Shown here piece by piece: positions 16,386 to 24,928 of a DNA stretch of 64,000 nucleotides (positions are counted from its first letter, which is position 1; the number at the start of each line of letters is the position of its first letter). Origin of the DNA: Dokdonella sp. (GTDB taxonomy: Bacteria; Pseudomonadota; Gammaproteobacteria; Xanthomonadales; Rhodanobacteraceae). Below the pieces are notes generated by a model. It did no database searches and was not told where the DNA came from. It worked only from the letters and a program-made list of their open reading frames with translations. The position numbers and the translations under genes were made by a program. The DNA lies in contig JADJQH010000008.1 of NCBI GenBank assembly GCA_016712865.1, positions 372,001 to 436,000 of the forward strand, read 5' to 3'.

Positions 16386-17609
16386 ATGGACCTGCTGGCA
16401 ACCCGAATTTCCTCGATCTTCCATCGTCACCTGGGCAAAACGCTGCGCAGCTTCCGGGGTTCGGCCCTGCTCATGGCCGGGTGTTTGCTTTCGGCGGGCG
16501 TATCGGCCCTGCAGCTGGACGTCGAGACGACGCCAAACGGGGAGGTGTTTCCGACCCTGGAACTGTCGCGTCCGGCGCTGGGCACCGAAGCGCTTGATGA
16601 CGATGGCAATGGTCTGTTGCGAATTCGCTTGAGCGGCATGCAAACAGGCAAGGCCGTGAAGCTGCAACTGAGCACCCCGGGCTTGCTGCGGCCGCTTGTG
16701 ATTGAACGACGCCTCGAAGGCAACACGCTGATTCGGCCGCGCCTGGCCTGGGATGTGGATGCCTTGCGCCAGTTGCGGGATCCGCGGCAACAAATGCTGA
16801 CAGTCTCCATCAGCGGCGCAGGCCTTGCATCCACCGTGCGCAAGGTGCCGATCCGGGTGCATCCACTGGATGAGGCCCTGTATTTCGTGCGTGAGTCGAA
16901 GGCGGACGTGGATCTGGGCTGGGCGTTTGCGGCCTGGGTTGATCCCGACCATGCGGTCGTCGATGAGATCCTGGGCATGGCCGGATTGATCGATACGCCA
17001 CGATCCCCTGGCCGGGACGAGCGCCTGCGCCTTGCGCGCGAGATGTGGATCGTGCTCGAACGGCGCGGCCTGCGTTACGCCAGCGAGCGCACCGGCATCA
17101 GCCAGGGGCCGGTCATGTACAGCCAGCGCGTGCGCCTGCTCTCCAGCATTTGGGATGATCGTGTCGCCAACTGCATGGATGGCAGCGTGCTGATTGCCTC
17201 CGTGCTTGAGCGGTTGGGCATCGACAGCGTCATCGTGCTGGTGCCGGGTCATGCCTTCGTGGGCTTCTACACCGGCAGCGACAAGCGCGAGGCGGAGTTC
17301 CTGGAAACCACGCTGCTCGGCAGCGCTCGCCAGTCGGAGACGCAAGGGCAAGTCGGGGAAGGCGCCTTGCGCGCACGCGCGCTGGCTGGATTCGAGGCGG
17401 CACGGCAAGCCGGCAAGACAGCGTATCGGCGCGCCTCACCGCGACTGGATGGCCGGCACCGGCCGGATTTTGCGCTGATCGATATTTCCACTGCGCGCGC
17501 CTATGGCATCATGCCGCTCGCTGGTGGAAACAAGCGGATGCACAGGGCCGGTGTCGTGGCCCAAGCGCCGAACCAGTCCAGCCAACGCCCCGCCGATCAT
17601 TCTCCGTGA
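16386..17609 (+). CDS. exported transglutaminase-like protein
   Basis: 407 aa from the ATG at 16386; the in-frame extension upstream overlaps the divergent lipoprotein gene. A hydrophobic segment near 28-42 (ALLMAGCLLSAGVSA) looks like a signal or anchor. In the second half, DDRVANCMDGSVLIASVLERLG followed by VLVPGHAFVGFY and ALIDIST supply Cys, His and Asp in the order of the transglutaminase-like catalytic triad. Its role could be peptide or glycan-linker processing in the periplasm. It overlaps the next gene (GTGA), so it belongs to the glycan operon on the plus strand. Confidence 0.65.
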   Translation: MDLLATRISSIFHRHLGKTLRSFRGSALLMAGCLLSAGVSALQLDVETTPNGEVFPTLELSRPALGTEALDDDGNGLLRIRLSGMQTGKAVKLQLSTPGLLRPLVIERRLEGNTLIRPRLAWDVDALRQLRDPRQQMLTVSISGAGLASTVRKVPIRVHPLDEALYFVRESKADVDLGWAFAAWVDPDHAVVDEILGMAGLIDTPRSPGRDERLRLAREMWIVLERRGLRYASERTGISQGPVMYSQRVRLLSSIWDDRVANCMDGSVLIASVLERLGIDSVIVLVPGHAFVGFYTGSDKREAEFLETTLLGSARQSETQGQVGEGALRARALAGFEAARQAGKTAYRRASPRLDGRHRPDFALIDISTARAYGIMPLAGGNKRMHRAGVVAQAPNQSSQRPADHSP

Positions 17610-19003
17610 GCAAACCCGACGTCGAACCACCCATCGAGCGAATCCGCGGCGAACTGCGCGCGGCTGCTGAGCGTGCGCGCCATCAGGCTCCCGAATTTCC
17701 GCGCCGCGTGCCAAAGCAGGTCGAGCTGCAGCCGGAAATCGCCCCGATTGTGCAAACAGATGCCCATGCGGGTGCAACGGCGCAGAGCACAGTTGCCAAC
17801 GTGGCAGGCGTCGTGCAGCTCGGGCAGCTCAGCCAATTCCATGGCGCTGCATTCGTGCGCAATGCCTATCTCGGCCTGCTGGGGCGCGAAGCGGATGAAA
17901 CGGCGGTGAAGTCGCAGATGGCCCTGCTCGGCCGAGGTATCAGCAAGATCGAGATCATGGGCAACCTGCGCTGGTCTGCAGAAGGTCGCTTCAAGGCGGT
18001 ATCCGTGCCCGGGTTGTGGCCGCGCTATCTTCTGCAAAAGGCAACGCATGTGCCTATCCTCGGCTACGTGCTGCAGCTCGCCATGGGTCTTGCAGGATTG
18101 CCTGCCATCGTGCGCCATCAGCGTGCGGCGGATGCGCTGCATGTCACGCGCGCCGATGCGATCGAGCAGGCAACGCATGCGCTTGATGCCAGGCTGCAGA
18201 GCCAGGCTGAGGAAGGTGCACGCTTGCGCGTCGATCACGATGCACTGCAGGTCCGCGCGGCGGCGGCCGAATCCGCGCTCGCGCAGTTGAGCGAGGCAAT
18301 ACAAGCCACGAGCGGACTGGCCCATCAATCCAATCAGCAGATGCTGGGCATGAACCACTGGTTGGCATCCCTTAGGCACAGCCTGGCCGAGATCGAGCGG
18401 CTGGCGGAATGCAAGGGGCGCGAGCGCGCTGTGCCGCTTGCCGGAATCACCGACGGATTACTGGCCGCAGACGCAAGCCGGAGCGCACGCCTTGACCAAT
18501 GGCTGGAGCAATTTGCCGGCGGCTTGCCCGCTGCGGCGGATGTGCTCGACTTGGGTGGTGCCGCGGATTGGCTGGATCGATTGAGCCAGCGCGGCGTGTC
18601 GGTGTCGGCCTTGCGCAGCATCGGCAATCCCGGCCCCGTCGCCGGCGACCGTCGCATCGCGGTGTGCAACGACTTCGGGGTGGCTCTGTCACGCATTGCC
18701 GACGAATCCCTGCATGGACTCAGCGTGCTGGAGGCTTCGGTCGTGTCGCGCGAAATGCCATTGATGGACCTGCTGCAAGGTGCTTTCCGGGTCCTGCGCC
18801 CGAATGCTTGCATCCTGATCGGCCTGGATCGTGGCCCGCTGGTTCTTGCCGAACTGTTGAGTGGACGACAGGCATTGGCGATGGATGCCGACTTGCTCGA
18901 AGCGGCACTCGCGCACGGCGGATTTCATGACATCAAGCGGTTCGAAGCGAATGGTGTGGCCTGCGTCATTGCGCGCAGATCCAGCCAGCGCGGTAGGGCA
19001 TGA
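17606..19003 (+). CDS. DUF4214 domain protein with coiled coil and degenerate methyltransferase-like C-terminus
   Basis: 465 aa with a GTG start overlapping the previous stop. Residues about 85-135 (FVRNAYLGLLGREADETAVKSQM...WSAEGR) match the DUF4214 module found in glycosyltransferases and S-layer-type proteins. About 180-280 is helical, probably coiled coil. The C-terminal third resembles a class I methyltransferase (ADVLDLGGAADWLDRL, then HGLSVLEASVVSREMPLMDLLQGAFRVLRPNACIL), but the SAM-binding glycine motif is weak, so catalysis is doubtful. It is followed directly by three glycosyltransferases, and probably organises or modifies the same glycan. Confidence 0.65.
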   Translation: MSKPDVEPPIERIRGELRAAAERARHQAPEFPRRVPKQVELQPEIAPIVQTDAHAGATAQSTVANVAGVVQLGQLSQFHGAAFVRNAYLGLLGREADETAVKSQMALLGRGISKIEIMGNLRWSAEGRFKAVSVPGLWPRYLLQKATHVPILGYVLQLAMGLAGLPAIVRHQRAADALHVTRADAIEQATHALDARLQSQAEEGARLRVDHDALQVRAAAAESALAQLSEAIQATSGLAHQSNQQMLGMNHWLASLRHSLAEIERLAECKGRERAVPLAGITDGLLAADASRSARLDQWLEQFAGGLPAAADVLDLGGAADWLDRLSQRGVSVSALRSIGNPGPVAGDRRIAVCNDFGVALSRIADESLHGLSVLEASVVSREMPLMDLLQGAFRVLRPNACILIGLDRGPLVLAELLSGRQALAMDADLLEAALAHGGFHDIKRFEANGVACVIARRSSQRGRA

Positions 19004-19022
19004 GGATGCGGAACCACTGCCA

Positions 19023-20108
19023 ATGAAGGCGGCCATCCTGATTCCCGTATTGACCGGCAAGGATGCGGTCGGCGCCGATGCCATGGCCATGGCACGCGTC
19101 CTCGAAGCCAAAGGCATCGATACGCGGATCTTCTGCGAATCGGCCGAAAACGCGCCGATGCCGACCTGGCCGGCAGACGAGCTGCTTGATTTTGCCGGTG
19201 GCGCGAATGACCTGGTCATTCATCATCTTGCGATCAGCTGGCCGAAGGCGCGGGAGATCCTCAAGCGCTGCAAGGGCTTTCGCGTCGTCAAATACCATAA
19301 CGTCACGCCGGCCGAATTCTTCAAGGATTATTCCAGCCAGCACCAGGCTGCCTGCGAGAGCGGGCGTGCGGAATTGCCGGCCATGGTCAAACTCGGTTGC
19401 GAGTTGTATCTCGGCGATTCCACCTACAACATCGACGAGTTGCGGGCGCTGGGCGTACCGAGGGATCGCAGCGGCGTGCTGGCCCCGTTCCATCGCGTCG
19501 AGGAGATGGTCGAGGCGGAAGCCGATCTCGAACTGCTGCGCGCCCTGTCCGATGGTGCACGGAACTTCCTCATGGTGGGCCGTCTGGCCCCCAACAAGGC
19601 CTATCTGGATCTGATCGATGCGTTCTCTGCCTGCGCACGCATGCTGGATGAACCGGCGCGCCTGATCCTGGTCGGCAAGGTGGATGCGCGCCTGTCCCGC
19701 TACAACGAGGCAGTCCACGAGCGCATCCGGGCGCTGCGCCTGGAGCAGCATGTGTGCTGGATCAACGCAGCAAGCGAGGCGCAGCTCAAGGCCGCCTATC
19801 TGGCCAGTCATGCCTTCCTGTTGCTGAGCCAGCACGAGGGATTCTGCGTACCGCTGATTGAATCCATGGCGCTTTCGGTGCCGGTGATTGCGCGCGCGAC
19901 CACGGCCATTCCGGAGACCCTGGGTGATGCGGGAATCCTGTGGCAGGAGGCCGATCCGTGGTTGTACGCGGCGAGCGCGTCGCGGATTTTTTCCGATCAG
20001 GCGCTGCGCGCCGACTTGCAGGCGCGCGGGCGCCGACGCTACGCGGAGAACTTTTCGACTCAGGTGTTGAGCCGGCGCTTCATGGATTTCCTGGAGCCTG
20101 CCCTGTGA
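19023..20108 (+). CDS. GT4 family glycosyltransferase, tandem copy 1
   Basis: 361 aa from the ATG at 19023, chosen because the second copy starts at the same place. GT-B fold: an N-terminal domain beginning MKAAILIPVLTGKDAVGADAMAM, then the GT4 C-terminal donor domain with FLMVGRLAPNKAYLDLIDAF, LILVGK and the EX7E-type LLLSQHEGFCVPLIESMA. It uses a nucleotide sugar. Its C-terminal half is almost identical to the next gene, while the N-terminal (acceptor) half differs at many positions. Starts 19 bases after the DUF4214 gene in the same operon. Confidence 0.92.
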   Translation: MKAAILIPVLTGKDAVGADAMAMARVLEAKGIDTRIFCESAENAPMPTWPADELLDFAGGANDLVIHHLAISWPKAREILKRCKGFRVVKYHNVTPAEFFKDYSSQHQAACESGRAELPAMVKLGCELYLGDSTYNIDELRALGVPRDRSGVLAPFHRVEEMVEAEADLELLRALSDGARNFLMVGRLAPNKAYLDLIDAFSACARMLDEPARLILVGKVDARLSRYNEAVHERIRALRLEQHVCWINAASEAQLKAAYLASHAFLLLSQHEGFCVPLIESMALSVPVIARATTAIPETLGDAGILWQEADPWLYAASASRIFSDQALRADLQARGRRRYAENFSTQVLSRRFMDFLEPAL

Positions 20109-20163
20109 TACGACGCATTGCCATCGTGGTGTCGGGTTGCCGGGGCGGCTGGGAGCACGCGCG

Positions 20164-21249
20164 ATGAAGGCGGCCATCCTGATTCCGGTGTTGGTGGGCA
20201 AGGACGCGGTCGGCGCCGATGCCATGGCCATGGCTCGCATCCTCGAAGCCAAAGGCATCCAGACGCGGGTGTTCTGCGAGTCGGCCGACAACGTCTCCGT
20301 GCAGACCTGGCCGGCTGATCAATTGCCGGATTTCGCTGGCGGCGCAGATGATCTGGTCATCTATCATTTCTCGATCAGTTGTCCTCGAGCGCGGGAGATC
20401 CTCAAGCGCTGCAAGGGCTTTCGCGTCGTCAAATACCATAACGTCACGCCTTCCGAATTCTTCAGGGACTATTGCAGCGAACTGGAGGCTGCGTGCGAGG
20501 GGGGACGCGCGGAATTGCCGGCCATCGTCGATCTTGGCTGTGAGCTGTACCTCGGCGCTTCCACCTACAACATCGACGAGTTGCGGGCGCTTGGCGTACC
20601 GAAGGACCGCAGCGGCGTGCTGGCCCCGTTCCATCGCGTCGAGGAGATGGTCGAGGCGGAAGCCGATCTCGAACTGCTGCGCGCCCTGTCCGATGGTGCA
20701 CGGAACTTCCTCATGGTGGGCCGTCTGGCCCCCAACAAGGCCTATCTGGATCTGATCGATGCGTTCTCTGCCTGCGCACGCATGCTGGATGAACCGGCGC
20801 GCCTGATCCTGGTCGGCAAGGCGGATGCGCGCCTGTCCCGCTACAACGAGGCAGTCCACGAGCGCATCCGGGCGCTGCGCCTGGAGCAGCATGTGTGCTG
20901 GATCAACGCAGCAAGCGAGGCGCAGCTCAAGGCCGCCTATCTGGCCAGTCATGCCTTCCTGTTGCTGAGCCAGCACGAGGGATTCTGCGTACCGCTGATT
21001 GAATCCATGGCGCTTTCGGTGCCGGTGATTGCGCGCGCGACCACGGCCATTCCGGAAACCCTGGGTGATGCGGGAATCCTGTGGCAGGAGGCCGATCCGT
21101 GGTTGTACGCGGCGAGCGCGTCGCGGATTTTTTCCGATCAGACCTTGCGCGCCGACTTGCAGGCGCGCGGGCGCCGACGCTACGCGGAGAACTTCTCGAC
21201 CCAGGTGTTGAGCCGGCGCTTCATGGATTTCCTGGAGCCTGCACTGTGA
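20164..21249 (+). CDS. GT4 family glycosyltransferase, tandem copy 2
   Basis: 361 aa. Same domain plan as its upstream twin: an N-terminal acceptor domain (MKAAILIPVLVGKDAVGADAMAM) and a C-terminal donor domain with LLLSQHEGFCVPLIESMA. In the last 220 residues only about three differ (for example V/A after ILVGK, and AL/TL after FSDQ). In the first 160 residues dozens differ. The two enzymes should therefore use the same donor sugar but may act on different acceptors. It overlaps the next gene (GTGA). Confidence 0.92.
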   Translation: MKAAILIPVLVGKDAVGADAMAMARILEAKGIQTRVFCESADNVSVQTWPADQLPDFAGGADDLVIYHFSISCPRAREILKRCKGFRVVKYHNVTPSEFFRDYCSELEAACEGGRAELPAIVDLGCELYLGASTYNIDELRALGVPKDRSGVLAPFHRVEEMVEAEADLELLRALSDGARNFLMVGRLAPNKAYLDLIDAFSACARMLDEPARLILVGKADARLSRYNEAVHERIRALRLEQHVCWINAASEAQLKAAYLASHAFLLLSQHEGFCVPLIESMALSVPVIARATTAIPETLGDAGILWQEADPWLYAASASRIFSDQTLRADLQARGRRRYAENFSTQVLSRRFMDFLEPAL

Positions 21250-22442
21250 AGCCACGCATTGCCATCGTAACCATTCGTTGCCATGAGAAACTGGTCGGCG
21301 GTGCGGAGGCGCTCGCTTGGCAATATGCTGGTCTGCTCACCGGGGATTTTGCTGTCGAGATCCTGACTTCCAGCGCGTTCGACTACACCTACTGGAAAAA
21401 CGATCTGGCGGTGGGCGAGGAAGCCCGCGATGGCATCCTGATCCGGCGCTTCAAGGTTGCGCGTGGACGCACAGCGTATTTCCATGGTTTGCATCAGCTC
21501 ATGCTCGATGCGTTTGCACAACGCAAGGAGACTTCCTCCCGGCTGCACTACGGCTGGCCGGAAGCGCTGGAAGAGGAGTTCATCCACGCCCAGGGGCCCA
21601 ATTGTCCCGACCTGCTCACGCATTTGCGTGAGCATGGCGACGGCTATGCCGCAGTGTTCTTTCTGCCCTATCTGTACCCGATGATCCTCGACGGCATCCG
21701 CGCCATGCCGCACCGGCGCTGGGCCTTGATTCCCGCCTTGCATGATGAACCGCCGGCCTATCTCGAAACGTTTGCGCACATGGGCCGCTCGGCACCACGC
21801 ATCCTGTGGAACACGCTGGCGGAGAAACGCCTGGGTGCGCGCATCTGGAATCTCGAAGGCGGCAACGTGGTGTCGATGACCGTGGCGGTAGAACCGGCTG
21901 CCGCTGCGGTGGAAGAGAAACCGTACCTGCTTTATTGCGGGCGCATCGATGTCAGCAAAGGGTGTGCCGCGCTGCTGGAAGGATTCGATGCCTACAAGCG
22001 CGCCAACCCGCGCTCACCGTTGCAGTTGGTCCTGACCGGCAATGATGTGCTCGGCGTGGGCAAACGCCGTGATGTGCGCTACCTCGGTTTTGTCGACGAG
22101 CAGCGCAAGTTCGAGTTGATGGCAGGTGCCGTCGCGTTCGTGCAGCCATCACCCTATGAAAGCCTGAGCATCGTCCTGCTCGAAGCCATGGCACAGCGCG
22201 CGCCGGTCATCGTCAATGGCCAGTGCGAGGTGCTGGTGGATCATGTCCACGAGAGCCAATCCGGCTACGTCTACCGCAACCAGGGCGAATTCATCGACGC
22301 GGTATCCCGGGTGCTGGCCTTGGGTTCCGGGGCGCGAGCCGAGCAGGGTGCAAAGGCACGCGAATATGTGCTGAAGAACTACAGCGAGGCCCAGGTCAGC
22401 GCGCGCTTGCGGGCGGAGGTTGATGCGTTGCTGGCACTCTGA
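21246..22442 (+). CDS. GT4 family glycosyltransferase
   Basis: 398 aa with a GTG start at 21246 overlapping the stop of the preceding copy. It opens KPRIAIVTIRCHEKLVGGAEALAWQYA, the GGAE loop of GT4 enzymes, and has the donor-domain run YLLYCGRIDVSKGCAALLEGF, LVLTGN, YLGFVDEQRKFELMAGA and SPYESLSIVLLEAMA (EX7E). It is the last plus-strand gene of the cluster and faces the sensor kinase gene on the other strand. Substrate unknown. Confidence 0.92.
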   Translation: MKPRIAIVTIRCHEKLVGGAEALAWQYAGLLTGDFAVEILTSSAFDYTYWKNDLAVGEEARDGILIRRFKVARGRTAYFHGLHQLMLDAFAQRKETSSRLHYGWPEALEEEFIHAQGPNCPDLLTHLREHGDGYAAVFFLPYLYPMILDGIRAMPHRRWALIPALHDEPPAYLETFAHMGRSAPRILWNTLAEKRLGARIWNLEGGNVVSMTVAVEPAAAAVEEKPYLLYCGRIDVSKGCAALLEGFDAYKRANPRSPLQLVLTGNDVLGVGKRRDVRYLGFVDEQRKFELMAGAVAFVQPSPYESLSIVLLEAMAQRAPVIVNGQCEVLVDHVHESQSGYVYRNQGEFIDAVSRVLALGSGARAEQGAKAREYVLKNYSEAQVSARLRAEVDALLAL

Positions 22443-22453
22443 GTCGCTGCGAC

Positions 22454-23836
22454 TCAGGCGCCGGCAAGATGCAGGTCGAAGCGGGCGCCGCCGAGTGACT
22501 GGGAACGCGAGACCTGGATGCTTCCCGAATAGGCCTTGACGATGTCCTGCACGATGGACAAGCCGATGCCGTGCCCCTGCACCCGCTCGTCGCCGCGCAC
22601 GCCGCGTTGCAGCAGGTGTTCCACGCGATCGGCTGCAATGCCGGGACCATCATCTTCAAAACTCACGTGCAGGCCCTTGCCGCCGGCATTCGTGGATTCC
22701 ATCCGCGCAGTCAGAAGCACGCGATGGTTCGCCCATTTGAAGGCGTTTTCCAGCAGGTTGCCGAGCAGTTCCATGAGGTCGCCCTGGTCGCCCCGAAAGC
22801 GTACATTGGCGTCGATCTCGAATTCGCAGAGGATGTGGCGCTCGGCATAAACCTTCTCCAGGCTGCGCACGATTTCCTCGGCGAAGGGTTCGATCGGCAA
22901 CGGCGCGGCAAAGGTTTGCCGTCCCGACGTTGCGCCACGCGACAATTGGTAGGCCACGATCTCGTCCATGCGGCCCAATTGCTCCATGACCGTCCAGCGC
23001 AGGGTCTTGGCATCCACTTCCGATTCCAACTGGGTGCGGATGACGGCCAGCGGCGTTTTCAGGCTGTGGGCGAGATCGGCCAGGGTGTTGCGGTAGCGTT
23101 TGAGGCGCTCGCGCTCGGAATCGATGAAGGTATTGAGATTCTTGGCCAGGCCGGACAGCTCACGCGGGTAGCCTTCGCCCAGTCGTTCCTGGTCGCCACG
23201 CTCGACGCGGGCAAGATCCGCCGCAACTTCGCGCAGTGGCGCCATGCTCCAGCGCAACACGCCCAGCAACAACAGGATGAGCAACACGCCAAGTCCGCCC
23301 AGCCATGCGAGCAGGGTGCGTCGGAATGCGGTCACCTGGTTCTGCAACGCGCTGGCGTTCTCGGCGATATTGACCGTCAGCTTGAGCTCCGGGCGATCAT
23401 CGACAGTCCAGGAAATGCCCTGGGAGAGCATGAACAGTTCGCCATAGGGCGTCTTGATCGGCCCGCTGAATTCGTTGGCGCCGCTTTCCAGCTCCGTGCC
23501 GAACGGCAAATCGAGCCCGAGTGCGGAGGGTGAACGCCATTGGCGATCGCTGGCATTGCGGATGTGATCGCCGACGATGCTCGCGTAAAGACCGGATTCC
23601 GGACGGTCAAAACGTGGATCGGGTCCCACCTCGGGCGGAATCAGGTTGCCTGCGCGGTTGGTATCGGCACCGGCCAGGTAGGCATGCAGGTATCCCTGCA
23701 GGCGCTCGCGCTGCGAGCTGAGTGCGGCATCGAAGAATGCCTTGTCGAGGGCAAAGAACGCCAGGCCAAGGAACGCCGCCAACGCAATACCCGCCGCAAG
23801 CAGCGAGCGGGTTTGCAGTGAAAGCGGATGCGCCAT
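22454..23836 (-). CDS. PhoQ-like sensor histidine kinase
   Basis: 460 aa. Two membrane segments (about 11-30 and 172-193) bracket a 140-aa periplasmic sensor region, followed by a HAMP-like linker. The phosphoacceptor His is in LADLAHSLKTPLAVI, the N box is GNLLENAFKWA, G1 is DDGPGI and G2 is GHGIGLSIV. This H-box variant (AHSLKTPL) and the architecture are typical of PhoQ-type kinases. It lies 14 bases after its response regulator. The signal (Mg, cationic peptide or other) cannot be read from the sequence. Confidence 0.92.
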   Translation of the reverse strand: MAHPLSLQTRSLLAAGIALAAFLGLAFFALDKAFFDAALSSQRERLQGYLHAYLAGADTNRAGNLIPPEVGPDPRFDRPESGLYASIVGDHIRNASDRQWRSPSALGLDLPFGTELESGANEFSGPIKTPYGELFMLSQGISWTVDDRPELKLTVNIAENASALQNQVTAFRRTLLAWLGGLGVLLILLLLGVLRWSMAPLREVAADLARVERGDQERLGEGYPRELSGLAKNLNTFIDSERERLKRYRNTLADLAHSLKTPLAVIRTQLESEVDAKTLRWTVMEQLGRMDEIVAYQLSRGATSGRQTFAAPLPIEPFAEEIVRSLEKVYAERHILCEFEIDANVRFRGDQGDLMELLGNLLENAFKWANHRVLLTARMESTNAGGKGLHVSFEDDGPGIAADRVEHLLQRGVRGDERVQGHGIGLSIVQDIVKAYSGSIQVSRSQSLGGARFDLHLAGA

Positions 23837-23850
23837 GCGGCGGGTCCGGC

Positions 23851-24564
23851 TCAGCGGGATTCTTGGGCTGCCGGTTCGTCAAAGCCGCTGCTGCGCTCGA
23901 GCGCGAAGCGGTAGCCTCGTCCGCGCACGGTTTCGATCGGCTTGATCTGGTTGTCCGGATCCAGCTTGCGGCGCAGGCGGCCGATGAATACCTCAAGCAC
24001 GTTGGAATCGCGGTCGAAATCCTGCTGGTAGATGTGCTCGGTGAGGTCGGCCTTGGACACCAATTCGCCGGCATGCATCATCAGGTATTCGAGCACCTTG
24101 TATTCGTAACTGGTGAGATCAACCGGTGCCCCATTCGAGGTGACGGTTTGCGCAGTGGTGTCGAGCACGATGGGTCCGCATTCGAGCAATGGCCGCGACC
24201 AGCCGCTGGCGCGACGGACCAGGGCGTTGATGCGCGCCAGCAGTTCCTCGACGTGAAAGGGTTTTACCAGATAATCGTCTGCGCCGAATTTCAACCCTTG
24301 CACCTTGTCCTGCCACGAGGACCGCGCGGTGAGGATCAGGATCGGGAAGCGCTGTCCGCCTTCGCGCAACTGCTTGACCAGGTCCATGCCGGACAATTTG
24401 GGCAGGCCAAGGTCGATGATGGCGACATCGAACGGCACCTCGCGGCCGAGAAACAGGCCTTCCTCGCCATCGGCGGCGGCATCGACAGCAAAGCCGTCGC
24501 GTTTCAGGCGGGCCGCCAGGGTCTCGCGCAGCGGCGCTTCGTCTTCAACCAGCAAAACTCGCAT
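23851..24564 (-). CDS. PhoP-like OmpR-family response regulator
   Basis: 237 aa. Receiver domain with the phosphorylated Asp at D51 (IIDLGLPKLSG), the acidic pocket EDE at 7-9, and the Lys in DYLVKPF. The C-terminal winged helix is OmpR/PhoB type (LTSYEYKVLEYLMMHAGELVSK...DRDSNVLEVFIGRLRRKL...RGRGYRF). It precedes its kinase and follows a PepSY gene in the same direction, a common PhoPQ-like arrangement in Xanthomonadales. Confidence 0.94.
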   Translation of the reverse strand: MRVLLVEDEAPLRETLAARLKRDGFAVDAAADGEEGLFLGREVPFDVAIIDLGLPKLSGMDLVKQLREGGQRFPILILTARSSWQDKVQGLKFGADDYLVKPFHVEELLARINALVRRASGWSRPLLECGPIVLDTTAQTVTSNGAPVDLTSYEYKVLEYLMMHAGELVSKADLTEHIYQQDFDRDSNVLEVFIGRLRRKLDPDNQIKPIETVRGRGYRFALERSSGFDEPAAQESR

Positions 24565-24575
24565 TGCCTACTCCT

Positions 24576-24827
24576 TTACTTCTGGTCTGCCTTGATCTCG
24601 ATGACACGCACCTGTCCACCCGGGGTCAGGATCTTGATGCGATAGATCTTGCGCTTGCCGATCTGCAGGGTGCGCACGTTGAGCACCTTGGCGTGGGTAT
24701 CCTGCTGTACGCGGTCGACGGCTTCCTGCACGCTGATTTCCCGGGCCCATGCCTGCGATGCAGCCACCATCATGGCCATGGCCATGATGGTCGCTGCGCA
24801 TCGACACGGTGCAAAAATCAAAGTCAT
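24576..24827 (-). CDS. small periplasmic PepSY-domain protein
   Basis: 83 aa from the ATG at 24827; the longer open frame upstream has no signal. A signal peptide (hydrophobic run ATIMAMAMMVAASQAWA) is followed by a compact PepSY domain: ISVQEAVDRVQQDTHAKVLNVRTL and YRIKILTPGGQVRVIEI. PepSY proteins often modulate peptidases or sensor kinases, and this one lies 11 bases before the PhoP-like gene, so it may be a co-transcribed accessory of the sensor. Function inferred only. Confidence 0.8.
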   Translation of the reverse strand: MTLIFAPCRCAATIMAMAMMVAASQAWAREISVQEAVDRVQQDTHAKVLNVRTLQIGKRKIYRIKILTPGGQVRVIEIKADQK

Positions 24828-24928
24828 TGGAATCGGGGAAGCCGTGCTGTCGGCGTGGGTGGTTGTTGGTGCGGCCAGTGTCGGTGGCGGGTTTTGAATT
24901 CCCGCTGAACTTGGCCGGAGCGTGTCAA

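Larger units (their letters stand above)
19023..21300 (+). repeat. tandem duplication of a GT4 gene, unit 1141 bp
   Basis: Two units, starting at 19023 and 20164, each with a 1086-bp gene. From about 19470/20611 to the end the copies differ at only a few bases, whereas the first 450 bp differ widely. After the first copy's stop, 20106-20141 is a relic of the first bases of the downstream third transferase (GTG...CGCATTGCCATCGT), so the duplicated segment once ran into that gene. Confidence 0.88.
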
